Shown here in pieces: positions 56,660 to 64,000 of a stretch of 64,000 nt of DNA; position 1 is the first letter of the stretch; the number at the start of each line of letters is the position of its first letter. Position numbers and translations under genes: made by a program. The stretch is taken from contig NZ_JACJTV010000020.1 of assembly GCF_014698845.1 (NCBI RefSeq), positions 1 to 64,000 on the forward strand, written 5' to 3'. The notes under the pieces were generated by a model. It saw nothing but the letters and a program-made list of their open reading frames with translations. It was not told the origin of the DNA and ran no database searches. This stretch comes from Coleofasciculus sp. FACHB-1120 (GTDB lineage Bacteria > Cyanobacteriota > Cyanobacteriia > Cyanobacteriales > FACHB-T130).

Positions 56660-58198
56660 ATGGCTCAAACTTTTTTTATCAATCCAGCGACCGGAAATGA
56701 TAATGCGGCTGGCAGCCAGTCAGCGCCGTTCAAGACGATTACCAAAGCGCTCCAGCAAGCACAAACTGACACGACAATTCAACTGGCAGCCGGGAACTAC
56801 AATGCAGCCAGCGGTGAAGTCTTTCCCCTCAAGGTGCCGACTGGGGTCAAGATTGTGGGGAATGAAGCCAATAAAGGCAGTGGCATTTTGATTGAAGGAA
56901 GCGGAAGCTACAGCAGTCCCAACTCTTCTGGTGGTCAAAATGTGACGGTCAATTTAGCCAATAATGCTCAACTCCGGGGCGTAACTGCGACCAATCTGGC
57001 TACACGCGGAACTGCCGTCTGGATAGAATCGAATGGCTCCACGGTTGCCAATTGCACCTTTACGAATAGTAAGCGCGAGGGAATCTTTGTGACGGGTGAT
57101 GGCAACCCAGTCGTTACCACTAATGTATTTACTAAAAATCTGGGCAATGGCATCTCGCTAGCAGGAAATGCCAAAGGCGAGATTCGAGGCAATACTTGCC
57201 AGAATACGGGTTATGGCATGAGCATTGCGGATAGTGCTTCTCCATTGGTGGTAGATAACCAAATTTCTGGGAACCGATCGGGTATTGTTATCTCTGGAAA
57301 TGCGCGTCCCAAACTGCGGAATAATCTGAGCGAACGAAACTCTGATGATGGTGTGACGGTGATTGGCAATGCTTTACCGGATCTGGGCAGTGCCACCGAC
57401 GCCGGAAAAAATATTCTGCGATATAACACTAAATTTGATTTACAAAATAGCAGCTCAAACCAGCTAATTGTGGCGGGAAATCAAATGAATCCCGACAAAG
57501 TAAAGGGAAGCGTAAACTTGCTCGACAATCAGCTTCCTCCTACTGACACGGCGGGTGGCGGCGGTGGTACTGGTGGCGGTGGTACTGGTGGCGGTGGTAG
57601 CGGCGGCGGTTCTACAGTCGTTGAGCTAACTGATATTAAAGGTCATTGGGCTGAGACTTTTATTCAGGAATTAGTGAAGCAAGAGATTATCAGCGGGTTT
57701 CCTGACAAAACCTTTAGACCTGATGCGAGTCTGACGCGATCGCAATATGCCGCTTTACTGACCAAAGCTTTTAACCCACCTGCCAAACGAGAAGCGATCG
57801 CTTTCAAAGATGTGGCAAACAGTTTCTGGGGTTACGCTGCGATTCAACAAGCCTATCGCGGCGAATTTCTCTCTGGTTTCCCCGACAAAACCTTCAAACC
57901 AAACGACAATGTCCAGCGCGTCCAAGTGATTGTCTCTTTGGTGAATGGACTGAAGTTAACCGGGGGCGCTCTCACCGCGTTAAACTTCTTCGATGACCGC
58001 ACGGGCATTCCTGACTATGCCAAAGATGAGGTCGCAACAGCCGCTCAAAAGCAGCTGGTGGTCAATCACCCGACACTCAAAAAACTTAACCCCACCCGCG
58101 ATGCGACGCGGGCGGAAGTAGCGGCAATCATTTATCAAGCCTTGGTGAATGCTAACCGAGTCTCAGCCATCAACTCACCCTATATCGTGACTGCTTGA
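56660..58198 (+). CDS. DUF1565 parallel beta-helix protein with three SLH domains
   Basis: From the ATG at 56660 (MAQTFFINPATGNDNAAGSQ) the protein has a DUF1565/right-handed beta-helix domain (about 1-290) with repeated ISGN/GNA turns, a Gly-rich linker (GGGGTGGGG repeats, about 300-320), and three S-layer homology domains (about 322-500; IKGHWAETFIQELVKQEII, FKDVANSFWGYAAIQQAY, and a third, weaker copy). SLH domains in cyanobacteria attach proteins to peptidoglycan. No normal signal peptide is visible from this start or from an upstream in-frame start at 56588, which is odd for a protein expected outside the cytoplasm. Confidence 0.85.
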   Translation: MAQTFFINPATGNDNAAGSQSAPFKTITKALQQAQTDTTIQLAAGNYNAASGEVFPLKVPTGVKIVGNEANKGSGILIEGSGSYSSPNSSGGQNVTVNLANNAQLRGVTATNLATRGTAVWIESNGSTVANCTFTNSKREGIFVTGDGNPVVTTNVFTKNLGNGISLAGNAKGEIRGNTCQNTGYGMSIADSASPLVVDNQISGNRSGIVISGNARPKLRNNLSERNSDDGVTVIGNALPDLGSATDAGKNILRYNTKFDLQNSSSNQLIVAGNQMNPDKVKGSVNLLDNQLPPTDTAGGGGGTGGGGTGGGGSGGGSTVVELTDIKGHWAETFIQELVKQEIISGFPDKTFRPDASLTRSQYAALLTKAFNPPAKREAIAFKDVANSFWGYAAIQQAYRGEFLSGFPDKTFKPNDNVQRVQVIVSLVNGLKLTGGALTALNFFDDRTGIPDYAKDEVATAAQKQLVVNHPTLKKLNPTRDATRAEVAAIIYQALVNANRVSAINSPYIVTA

Positions 58199-58215
58199 TC
58201 TGACCTCTCCCCAAA

Positions 58216-58238
58216 CCCCTCTCCGAGACGGAGAGGGG
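58216..58238 (+). terminator. terminator of the SLH-protein gene
   Basis: CCCCTCTCCG (58216-58225) pairs perfectly with CGGAGAGGGG (58229-58238) around the loop AGA, 17 bases after the stop and followed by CTTT. It is built from a dispersed repeat that recurs downstream. Confidence 0.65.
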
Positions 58239-58413
58239 CTTTGAAGATGGCACCCCTTCCCTGGTAGGGAAGGGGTTGGGGGTTAGGTCTAGGAAGGATT
58301 TGAGCCAAAGAAGTCACTTGTGTGTACACGGTTAGCCTACGTTAGCGAAGCGGCACGAAGTGCGGAGAGGGGCTTTTCCGCTTCCCTGGTAGGGAAGGGG
58401 TTGGGGGTTAGGT
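58229..58413. repeat. two copies of a G-rich intergenic repeat
   Basis: The 33-base sequence CTTCCCTGGTAGGGAAGGGG and the following TTGGGGGTTAGGT occurs identically at 58256-58288 and 58381-58413. Each copy is preceded by CGGAGAGGGGCTTT (58229-58242 and 58363-58376). TCCCTGGTAGGGA is itself a palindrome. Between them lies GTTAGCGAAGCGGCACGAAG, another short-repeat type. These are dispersed repeats of the kind found between cyanobacterial genes. Confidence 0.85.
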
Positions 58414-58435
58414 TTTGTATTTTCGCCTCTACTTC

Positions 58436-59158
58436 TCAAGTCAACACTGAAGAAACCACGAGATTCACGAGGGTAGATCCGATCTCATCGAGGGGGAGAA
58501 CGAAATCTACCTTTCCCTTTTCAATGGCGGCGCGGGGCATCTCAAAAAATTCCGATGTACTTTCATTTTGGGCGATCGCTAATCCACCCATCTTTTTAAT
58601 CGCCTGCACCCCACTTACACCATCCCCGCCACTCCCAGAGAGAATGACCGCGATCGCTCGCTCTTTAAAACTTGCCGCTAGTGACTGCAACAGCAGGTCA
58701 GCAGAGGGGCGTGCAAAGTCCACGAGTACCGCCCCAGACAAGCAGAAAGTCCCCTCCGAGGTGACGAGTAGATGCTGATTGGCAGGAGCCACGTAGACCA
58801 TTCCTGGTTTCAATGGCTCTCCTTCTTGTGCCTGCTTGAGTGGCAAGGTCGTGGGGCGATTTAAAGCGTCCGTTATCAAACTGGAGCCAGACTGAGTGTC
58901 GGGTTTTTGCACCACAATAATCGCTGCCGGAAAGTCCGGGGGGAAGGCAGGCAGGATGTGGCTTAAGGCTATCAGCCCCCCCTCAGATACTGCCAGCACC
59001 ACTACTTTGAAAGGGGAGCGCGAATTTCCATTTCCGCCTGCACTCTCCCCTGATTCCTCACTCTCGGCTAGGGGTACTGTCGCAGGCAATTGACCTTGGA
59101 TCAAGCCATTGCCGGATAAAATCAGAGCGTTGTTCCGCTTGTTTAGCTTTTGCTTCAT
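58436..59158 (-). CDS. CheB-like protein lacking the catalytic histidine
   Basis: The 240-residue protein has a CheB methylesterase domain (about 50-240) without receiver domain. The nucleophile Ser58 is in LAVSEGG and the Asp in LSGSGGDGVSG, but the segment that should hold the catalytic His reads IIVVQKPD, where the neighbouring paralogue has VVVHFP. With Gln in place of His it is unlikely to be an active methylesterase and may bind or regulate its partner. The ATG at 59158 lies inside the upstream cheB-like gene (101-base overlap), so translation is probably coupled; TTG starts at 59104 or 59089 are alternatives. Confidence 0.82.
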   Translation of the reverse strand: MKQKLNKRNNALILSGNGLIQGQLPATVPLAESEESGESAGGNGNSRSPFKVVVLAVSEGGLIALSHILPAFPPDFPAAIIVVQKPDTQSGSSLITDALNRPTTLPLKQAQEGEPLKPGMVYVAPANQHLLVTSEGTFCLSGAVLVDFARPSADLLLQSLAASFKERAIAVILSGSGGDGVSGVQAIKKMGGLAIAQNESTSEFFEMPRAAIEKGKVDFVLPLDEIGSTLVNLVVSSVLT

Positions 59159-60080
59159 AACGCTGTGCTGACAAGATTTGGTTGCGATCGCGCGAATACT
59201 TCGCCATCTTATACATCAGCTCCACACGCTTTTGTAGAGAACGGATTGCCGCCCACAGTACCGACTCCTGAGCCGGGGACTGTCCTGCTACCAGAGTCTC
59301 TACTGAATAAGCGTGCCCCATGCGACAGATGTACTGGAGCAACCCGCTCTTATTTAGTTGGAACAAATTGCCGCCACAATCTGGACAAGTAAAGCCTGAG
59401 AAGGTTCCATGCTTTCTCAGTTCCCGTAAAGCGGCTCCATCTACTTCCACAACGTCGATATTCGTCTCAAATTCGCTTTCGCTAAGCACAGTGCTGGCTG
59501 CTTCCTCTGCCACGGGTTCATGGGCTAGACGCACTAAAGCCGGGGCGATTGACGACAGCGGCAGGATAAAATCAACCTCTGTGTGTTCGATGGCACTCTT
59601 TGGCATTCCTGAGAAAAAGGCGTCTGTTAGGTCTTGAACCACAGCTACACCGCCTTGCCGCTTTAAATCAATCAGTCCCGCCGTGCCATCGTCAAGGGTG
59701 CCCGACAGCACCACCCCGACTACCCGGCGTTTGTACGCCCTCCCGGCGGTGCGAAACAGGGGATCGACTGCCGGACGAGTGCCGTTCTCTTTTGGCCCTT
59801 GCACCAAACGGATGTATCCGCGTTTCACCAGCAGGTGGTAATCTGGCGGTGCCACATAGATCCGCCCTAGCTCAATCTTCTCATCGTTTTTAGCATGGTC
59901 TGCGTGCAAGAAACCTTCGCGGTTCAAAAGCTGCGGCAGAATACTCTGACCCCACGCGGGAAAGTGAACCACAACGAAAATCGCCGCCGGAAGATTCGGT
60001 GGCAAATCAGCGACCAATTGAATCAAGGCTTCCACTCCCCCTGCGGAAGCTCCAATAACAATAATGTCGTGACCAGGCAT
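59058..60080 (-). CDS. CheB-like methylesterase with zinc-ribbon C-terminal extension
   Basis: The 340-residue protein begins directly with the CheB esterase domain (MPGHDIIVIGASAGGVEAL). The triad is visible as Ser12, His39 (VVVHFPAWG) and Asp131 (LSGTLDDGTAG). There is no receiver domain, so phosphorylation control would be absent. The C-terminal 120 residues contain a CPDCGG...CRMGH zinc-ribbon-like motif and a helical segment with many Arg/Gln. CheB normally removes methyl esters from chemoreceptors; stand-alone forms with this extension are of uncertain role. No cheR or receptor gene is adjacent. Confidence 0.87.
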   Translation of the reverse strand: MPGHDIIVIGASAGGVEALIQLVADLPPNLPAAIFVVVHFPAWGQSILPQLLNREGFLHADHAKNDEKIELGRIYVAPPDYHLLVKRGYIRLVQGPKENGTRPAVDPLFRTAGRAYKRRVVGVVLSGTLDDGTAGLIDLKRQGGVAVVQDLTDAFFSGMPKSAIEHTEVDFILPLSSIAPALVRLAHEPVAEEAASTVLSESEFETNIDVVEVDGAALRELRKHGTFSGFTCPDCGGNLFQLNKSGLLQYICRMGHAYSVETLVAGQSPAQESVLWAAIRSLQKRVELMYKMAKYSRDRNQILSAQRYEAKAKQAEQRSDFIRQWLDPRSIACDSTPSRE

Positions 60081-60658
60081 TTACCTCTCCTGAGCGAAGA
60101 ATGGGGAAAACCTATCCGATTGATGCAATAAGGTGAAAACTCTGCTGAATCTCAGTGATGAATCGCTAGGTAGGTTTTAGTGGATTCCTACAAGGAAACG
60201 TGCTGGGCGGGTGAAGGATCGAGCGAAGCTCGATCCTTCACCCGCCCAGCATCTTCTTGAGAGAATCGCTATTTTCTGCCTTCTCTGCAAAGCTTGCAAG
60301 GCAGTGGATTTTTAAAGCTTTAGCTTGCTTATAACTAAGGTAACTGCTAGTGTTTCACTCATCTTCTAGCTGGGGAATGAGTTCCGTATGAACTTCATAA
60401 ATGAGCCTGCATACAAAAAGTCTTGATGGTTAACCACATTAGAAGATTGGTATTAGCAGCTGCCTTCTCTTAAATTGCGTCTTGAAGTGGTCAGCAGGCG
60501 TTGCTACGGATTCAAAATGAATAATTTAGAAGTTTTTGCCCTAGCGATCGCTTTCTCTTTACTTTCTCTTTGATGAGATCGGGAAAGTTCCATTACCCTA
60601 GAAGAGGCTTTCTCATCCAGTCTGAGTTGCAACCAACGCTCTACCCCTGATTCCTGAA
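60081..60658. other. 578-base intergenic region between divergent genes
   Basis: It separates the cheB-like pair (minus) from a FemAB-like gene (plus). It holds a perfect 24-base inverted repeat (listed separately), a HIP1 site near 60545 and otherwise AT-rich DNA. No gene or known RNA was recognised. Confidence 0.4.
60201..60251. repeat. perfect 24-base-pair inverted repeat with 3-base loop
   Basis: The arms 60201-60224 (starting TGCTGGGCGGGTGAAGGATC) and 60228-60251 are exact reverse complements, separated only by GAA. The stem is GC-rich and would be very stable as RNA or as a cruciform. It is about 120 bases upstream of the cheB-like start and 400 upstream of the FemAB-like gene, so it is not an ordinary terminator for either. 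The core CGAGCGAAGCTCG is like other cyanobacterial dispersed hairpins. Confidence 0.9.
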
Positions 60659-61840
60659 ATGGTGGAACAACTGAAACCCCGCTATTCTGTTGCTTGGATT
60701 AGTAAAATCGCTGAAGTGCCCCAAGCCGAGTGGGACGCGATCGCTCTGCCGTTGAAAACGCCTTTCCTAGAATGGGATTGGCTCAACAATATGGAAACTT
60801 CTGGTAGCGTCGGCGCTAAGGCGGGTTGGCTACCCACCCACCTGACGATATGGCGAGACAGGCACCTAATCGCAGCTGCACCGCTTTATCTGAAAGGACA
60901 TAGTTATGGTGAATTTGTATTTGACCATCAGTGGGCAGATTTAGCTCAACGCTTAGGGGTGCAATATTATCCAAAATTGCTGGGAATGTCTCCGATGACC
61001 CCAGCGGAAGGCTATCGCTTCTTAATTGCCCCTGGCGAAGATGAGGATGAACTAACCGAGCTAATGGTGGAGGCGATTGACCATTTTTGTCAAAAAAATC
61101 GGATTAGCGGCTGTCATTTCCTCTATGTAGACCCCGAATGGCGACCGATTCTGGAACGACACGGTTTTACGCCGTGGCTGCACCATAGTTTCATTTGGCA
61201 AAATACGGGCTTTAATACGTTTGATGATTACCTAGGCGCGTTTAACGCGAATCAGCGCCGTAACATCAAACGGGAACGCAAGGCGGTAGAAAAAGCCGGT
61301 TTGCAAATCAGAACCCTCACGGGTGATGAGATTCCGAAGCCGCTTTTTTCGTTAATGTATGACTTCTACGCCGATACCTGCGACAAGTTTGGCTGGTGGG
61401 GAAGTAAGTATTTAACTCGGCGATTTTTTGAACAGTTGTATCCCAACTATCGTCATCGAGTGTTATTTGTTGCCGCCTACGACGCCCAGGATGACCGGCA
61501 ACCCGTCGGAATGTCTTTTTGCCTCACCAAGGGCGATCAACTGTATGGGCGCTATTGGGGAAGCTACCAGGACATTGACTGTCTGCATTTTAATGCCTGC
61601 TACTATACGCCAATTGAGTGGGCGATCGCGCATGGCATCCAAAGCTTCGATCCGGGTGCCGGTGGGCGTCATAAAAAACGTCGCGGTTTCCCAGCAACTT
61701 CCAACTACAGTATGCATCGATTCTATAATCCGCGTTTGGGTCAAGTTTTGCGGACTCACATCCATCAAATCAATGAAATGGAGCAACAGGAAATTGATGC
61801 GATTAACCAGGAGTTACCCTTTAGTCAGCGCGATGAATAA
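60659..61840 (+). CDS. FemAB-like / GNAT-fold acyltransferase (COG3146 type)
   Basis: The 393-residue protein matches the COG3146/DUF482 group of GNAT-like proteins related to FemAB aminoacyl- or N-acyltransferases. Landmarks: NPFLEWDWL-like start (PFLEWDWLNNMETSGSVG), NANQRRNIKRERKAVEKAGL, YTPIEWAIAHGIQSFDPGAG and GRHKKRRGFPATSNYSMHRF near the end. Family members are suspected to act in peptidoglycan or cell-surface modification, but no reaction is established. A long AT-rich leader precedes it. Confidence 0.87.
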   Translation: MVEQLKPRYSVAWISKIAEVPQAEWDAIALPLKTPFLEWDWLNNMETSGSVGAKAGWLPTHLTIWRDRHLIAAAPLYLKGHSYGEFVFDHQWADLAQRLGVQYYPKLLGMSPMTPAEGYRFLIAPGEDEDELTELMVEAIDHFCQKNRISGCHFLYVDPEWRPILERHGFTPWLHHSFIWQNTGFNTFDDYLGAFNANQRRNIKRERKAVEKAGLQIRTLTGDEIPKPLFSLMYDFYADTCDKFGWWGSKYLTRRFFEQLYPNYRHRVLFVAAYDAQDDRQPVGMSFCLTKGDQLYGRYWGSYQDIDCLHFNACYYTPIEWAIAHGIQSFDPGAGGRHKKRRGFPATSNYSMHRFYNPRLGQVLRTHIHQINEMEQQEIDAINQELPFSQRDE

Positions 61841-61948
61841 ACCAACCTAAGAGGCACGAAAGATACGCAGGAACGAAGGAAGAACTAAACTTGAGATAGG
61901 TTGTAAGCCTGTTTTCACTGTCGATTGTTTAGAAATTTCTTGATTTTT

Positions 61949-62332
61949 ATGCCTCAAACTGCTCAAGATTTAGCTGCCATTGATGACCAGCTTTCCAAGC
62001 GTTATATTCACCTCGATCCGGCTGGATATTTCATCATTTACCTGGATCGGGAAGCGGGGCTAATTTGCGCTAAACATTTCACGAATATCATTAACGAACG
62101 CGGTTTGGCGGTCGATCCCGAAACAGGCAAACCTATCCCGGTACGAGGCAAGGTAGAACGTACCCACACCGTTGTCTATACTGGCAGAACAGCTAAAGAG
62201 CTTTGCATAAAAATTTTTGAGCAAACTCAGCCCACTCCACTCACCATGCTGGATCATGCCGCTTATTTGGGGCGCGAATTTGTCAGGGCTGAGTTTGCTC
62301 TAATTAATGGGCAGGAGTACGTTCAAGACTAG
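61949..62332 (+). CDS. DUF4346 family protein
   Basis: The 127-residue protein matches DUF4346, a cyanobacterial family of unknown function: HLDPAGYFIIYLDREAGLIC, AKHFTNIINERGLAVDPETG and DHAAYLGREFVRAEFALING are recognisable. I set the start at the ATG at 61949 (MPQTAQDLAAID); a TTG 24 bases upstream adds a tail not expected for the family. Its stop overlaps the stop of the convergent psb32 gene by four bases. Confidence 0.85.
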   Translation: MPQTAQDLAAIDDQLSKRYIHLDPAGYFIIYLDREAGLICAKHFTNIINERGLAVDPETGKPIPVRGKVERTHTVVYTGRTAKELCIKIFEQTQPTPLTMLDHAAYLGREFVRAEFALINGQEYVQD

Positions 62333-63054
62333 CCTGAGAAGCCTTGATAGAAAAAGTAAGTCACCATCGGAATGACAGTGGCAGCAAGCAGTAAGCCAAC
62401 GACCCAGATAGTCGCGTTGCCAGTGTCGGTTTCTTCTGCCTTTTTAAAGGTTCTTTCGACATTAACCGTATCTTTGACTTCCGGCGGTCCTGGGTCTGTC
62501 TCACCTGATAGGACGGCAATTAAGCGATCGCCTGCATCCGAAAAAGCTTGATTGTATTTGTCGCCTTCCCGCAATGGCACCAACACGGTTTCTTCGGCAA
62601 TGCTCTTAGCGATATCATCGCTCAAGACAGACTTTACCTTTTCACCTGTGCGAATCGCAGTGTTGTTCGTGACGCTATCAATCACCAGTAAAATTTGATT
62701 TGCTTGCGCTTCTGGTGTAGGAAACCATTTTTCAAACAACTGATTGGTAAAAGTTTCCACTGTTTCACCATAATCGAGGTGGCGGACGGTCACAAACCGA
62801 ACTTGATTGCCTGTCTCGTTGGCTAATTTATCCAACTCGGTGTTAATTTGACCTTCGGTGAGGCGACTGAGAATTTCAGCTTTATCAAGAATCCAGTTGC
62901 GATCGCCTGCGGCTAGATTGGGAATTTGATAAACGCCTGTAGCATTTACTGGCGCTGCCATTAGCTGAGTAGCCAGAACCATCAGGGCAATGGCTACTAT
63001 CAGGCGCGTCTGGAATTTTATTCGACGAAAGACTTGCGTAAGGAATTGTCTCAT
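62329..63054 (-). CDS. psb32: photosystem II repair protein Psb32 (TPM domain)
   Basis: Psb32 protects and helps repair photosystem II under light stress. The protein has a signal peptide (RLIVAIALMVLATQLMAAP), a TPM domain (about 40-175: WILDKAEILSRLTEGQINTE, ANQILLVIDSVTNNTAIRTG), and one C-terminal membrane helix (ATIWVVGLLLAATVIPMVTYF). It should sit on the lumenal or periplasmic side, anchored by that helix. The ATG at 63054 (MRQFLTQVFRR) is preferred to a TTG 15 bases upstream. Confidence 0.9.
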   Translation of the reverse strand: MRQFLTQVFRRIKFQTRLIVAIALMVLATQLMAAPVNATGVYQIPNLAAGDRNWILDKAEILSRLTEGQINTELDKLANETGNQVRFVTVRHLDYGETVETFTNQLFEKWFPTPEAQANQILLVIDSVTNNTAIRTGEKVKSVLSDDIAKSIAEETVLVPLREGDKYNQAFSDAGDRLIAVLSGETDPGPPEVKDTVNVERTFKKAEETDTGNATIWVVGLLLAATVIPMVTYFFYQGFSG

Positions 63055-63230
63055 TGGATGAAATGACAAAAATGACTTTTTTCAAAAAATACTACACAAA
63101 CTCCCCGAAAACTCACTTTCGGGCAAGTGAACGTGTTAGTTTTTAAAAATAGCCTTTTTTGGGCTATATCGAAAGTGAGCGCGATAGGTTAGCAAAATAA
63201 TCAATAAAATCGCTCTGGGTGGTATCAGTT

Positions 63231-63470
63231 ATGAGTTCACCAGAAATTTACAGGGGTTGGCTGATAGAAGCACGACCAGTATTCTGCGTTCAGGTTTGGA
63301 GTGCTGGTGGAGAATGCCTGATTCCCGTCCATAATGCCAGAACAGAGGCAGAAGCACTGGAATTGGCGAAGCGCTGGATCGATCTGCAAACAGCACCAGA
63401 AAATCCTCAGCCAAACCCGTTCGATCCCTTTTCTAATGAGATTGACTACGACGACGATATTCCGTTTTGA
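63231..63470 (+). CDS. small conserved hypothetical protein
   Basis: The 79-residue acidic protein has no signal or membrane segment. Two beta strands (YRGWLIEARPVFCVQVWSAG) and a helix (ARTEAEALELAKRWIDLQ) are likely, and the last 20 residues are disordered and acidic (EIDYDDDIPF). I do not recognise a function. The ATG at 63231 is preferred over a GTG 12 bases upstream. It is followed by a HIP1-containing inverted repeat. Confidence 0.65.
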   Translation: MSSPEIYRGWLIEARPVFCVQVWSAGGECLIPVHNARTEAEALELAKRWIDLQTAPENPQPNPFDPFSNEIDYDDDIPF

Positions 63471-63517
63471 GCGATCGCATCCTTATGAGTAACCGCATCG
63501 GTTTGGGATGCGATCGC
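63471..63517. repeat. 12-base inverted repeat built on HIP1 sites
   Basis: GCGATCGCATCC (63471-63482) and GGATGCGATCGC (63506-63517) are exact complements with a 23-base loop, directly after the stop of the preceding gene and followed by TTTGAG. It could serve as a terminator. Confidence 0.6.
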
Positions 63518-63518
63518 T

Positions 63519-63672
63519 TTGAGTATCTTGCTCAATTCATCCTGATCGGCAGGTGTTAATGGGTTTTGAGGAACTCTAACCCGGCGATTTCACAAATCCC
63601 AATCATTTTCTTGAAAGCTTGTTGCAGTACCTTCATTGCCGCCATACAAGCATAGAAATGATTTCCTTCAAC
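63519..63672 (-). pseudogene. remnant of a DapA/N-acetylneuraminate lyase-like C-terminus
   Basis: Read on the minus strand, one frame gives VEGNHFYACMAAMKVLQQAF followed by KKMIGICEIAG, then, after a one-base shift near 63581-63583, VRVPQNPLTPADQDELSKIL. The joined reading resembles the last helices of dihydrodipicolinate synthase-family aldolases, where an R-x-P-x-x-P-L-T segment is typical. A stop codon precedes the first part, and the second part is out of frame, so if the match is right this is a decayed fragment. The similarity is from memory, not from a search. Confidence 0.35.
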
Positions 63673-64000
63673 TCAGACAGAGGCACCACTCCAACACCCC
63701 CCATGACTGCTTCTGCCAATAGACAGAGTAGATTGGTTGAGGCATGAAACCTCAACTTAAGTTGAAGGGCACGGATATCAGAGCCTGGAAATAAATTTTG
63801 AGAGCGAGAAGCTTAAGGAAGCTAAAACTTACTGGTCAGCCTTTGAACCCATTTAATTTAAACGGGTTATGAGCTTTTAGCCCTACTAAAGTTCGGGCGG
63901 AAGTCCGCGACTTCAGTAAACAAAATTGAGACATCCACAGAGCGATCGCATTGTCTTCATTTTCATGTAAAAAAATTTCATAAATATTCAACTATCTACA

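Larger units (their letters stand above)
63471..64000. other. 530-base terminal region, mostly non-coding
   Basis: The end of the window contains no intact gene. It holds the HIP1 inverted repeat, an apparent frameshifted gene remnant on the minus strand, and then AT-rich DNA with short-repeat-like GGGCGGAAGTCCGCGACTTC near 63894-63915. Confidence 0.5.

Noticed and set aside
1-64000. CRISPR array, insertion sequence, prophage, rRNA operon
   Set aside because: No regularly spaced direct repeats with unique spacers, no transposase or integrase, no phage structural genes and no rRNA were found on reading.

Overview
The window is chromosomal DNA from a cyanobacterium. The octamer GCGATCGC (HIP1) recurs throughout, and the window encodes PsbX, a high-light-inducible (Hlip) protein, Ycf66, Ycf19/YggT, Psb32, cyAbrB, Ftn2 and a chorismate-lyase-like DUF98 protein, all typical of oxygenic phototrophs. 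I cannot fix the genus. The many short dispersed repeats and the large share of cyanobacteria-only DUF families suggest a larger-genome, possibly filamentous, lineage. I see no rRNA, CRISPR array, insertion sequence or prophage.

Layout. 1-4.2 kb: a GNAT gene running into def, then dnaA, an origin-like intergenic region with six perfect DnaA boxes, and dnaN. 4.2-9.4 kb: an HtrA-like protease with PPC domains, three tandem TolB-like propeller lipoproteins, ycf66, psbX (missed by a simple length cutoff) and ycf19. 9.4-17.4 kb: housekeeping genes accC, tRNA-Leu(GAG), DUF98, purF, purL and pdhA. 17.5-25.4 kb: ftn2, an AEC transporter, a DUF4912 protein with a long structured leader, two small conserved genes and a TRC40/ArsA ATPase. 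25.5-33.5 kb: hlip, sdhB, cyAbrB, a CPBP protease, cobL(cbiET), cobH(cbiC), a 2H-phosphodiesterase-like DUF1868 protein, holA and a DUF4168 protein.

33.6-49.7 kb is the most coherent block, a urea-use island. It holds ureE-ureF-ureG, the complete urea ABC transporter urtABCDE, a CHASE4-type histidine kinase, a lysozyme-like gene on the other strand, and ureD-ureA-ureB-ureC. The structural urease genes are separated by a DJ-1/PfpI-like gene, a cupin and a DUF1349 gene. Upstream of urtA lies a TGTA-N8-AACA motif 22 bases before TAATAT, the spacing of an NtcA-activated promoter, so the island is probably under nitrogen control. UrtABCDE would import urea, UreABC hydrolyse it, and UreDEFG load nickel.

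49.9-64 kb is mixed: a REC-histidine kinase, an aldehyde dehydrogenase, a sulfite-oxidase-like molybdoenzyme, rpmF (short, easily missed), a proline-rich repeat protein, DUF2808 and DUF1565-SLH surface proteins, two overlapping CheB-like proteins (one lacking the catalytic histidine), a FemAB-like acyltransferase, DUF4346, psb32, and a terminal region with an apparent frameshifted aldolase remnant. No wholly new system could be demonstrated. The best leads are the interrupted urease operon, the degenerate CheB partner, the TolB triplet, and several strong hairpins and dispersed repeats.
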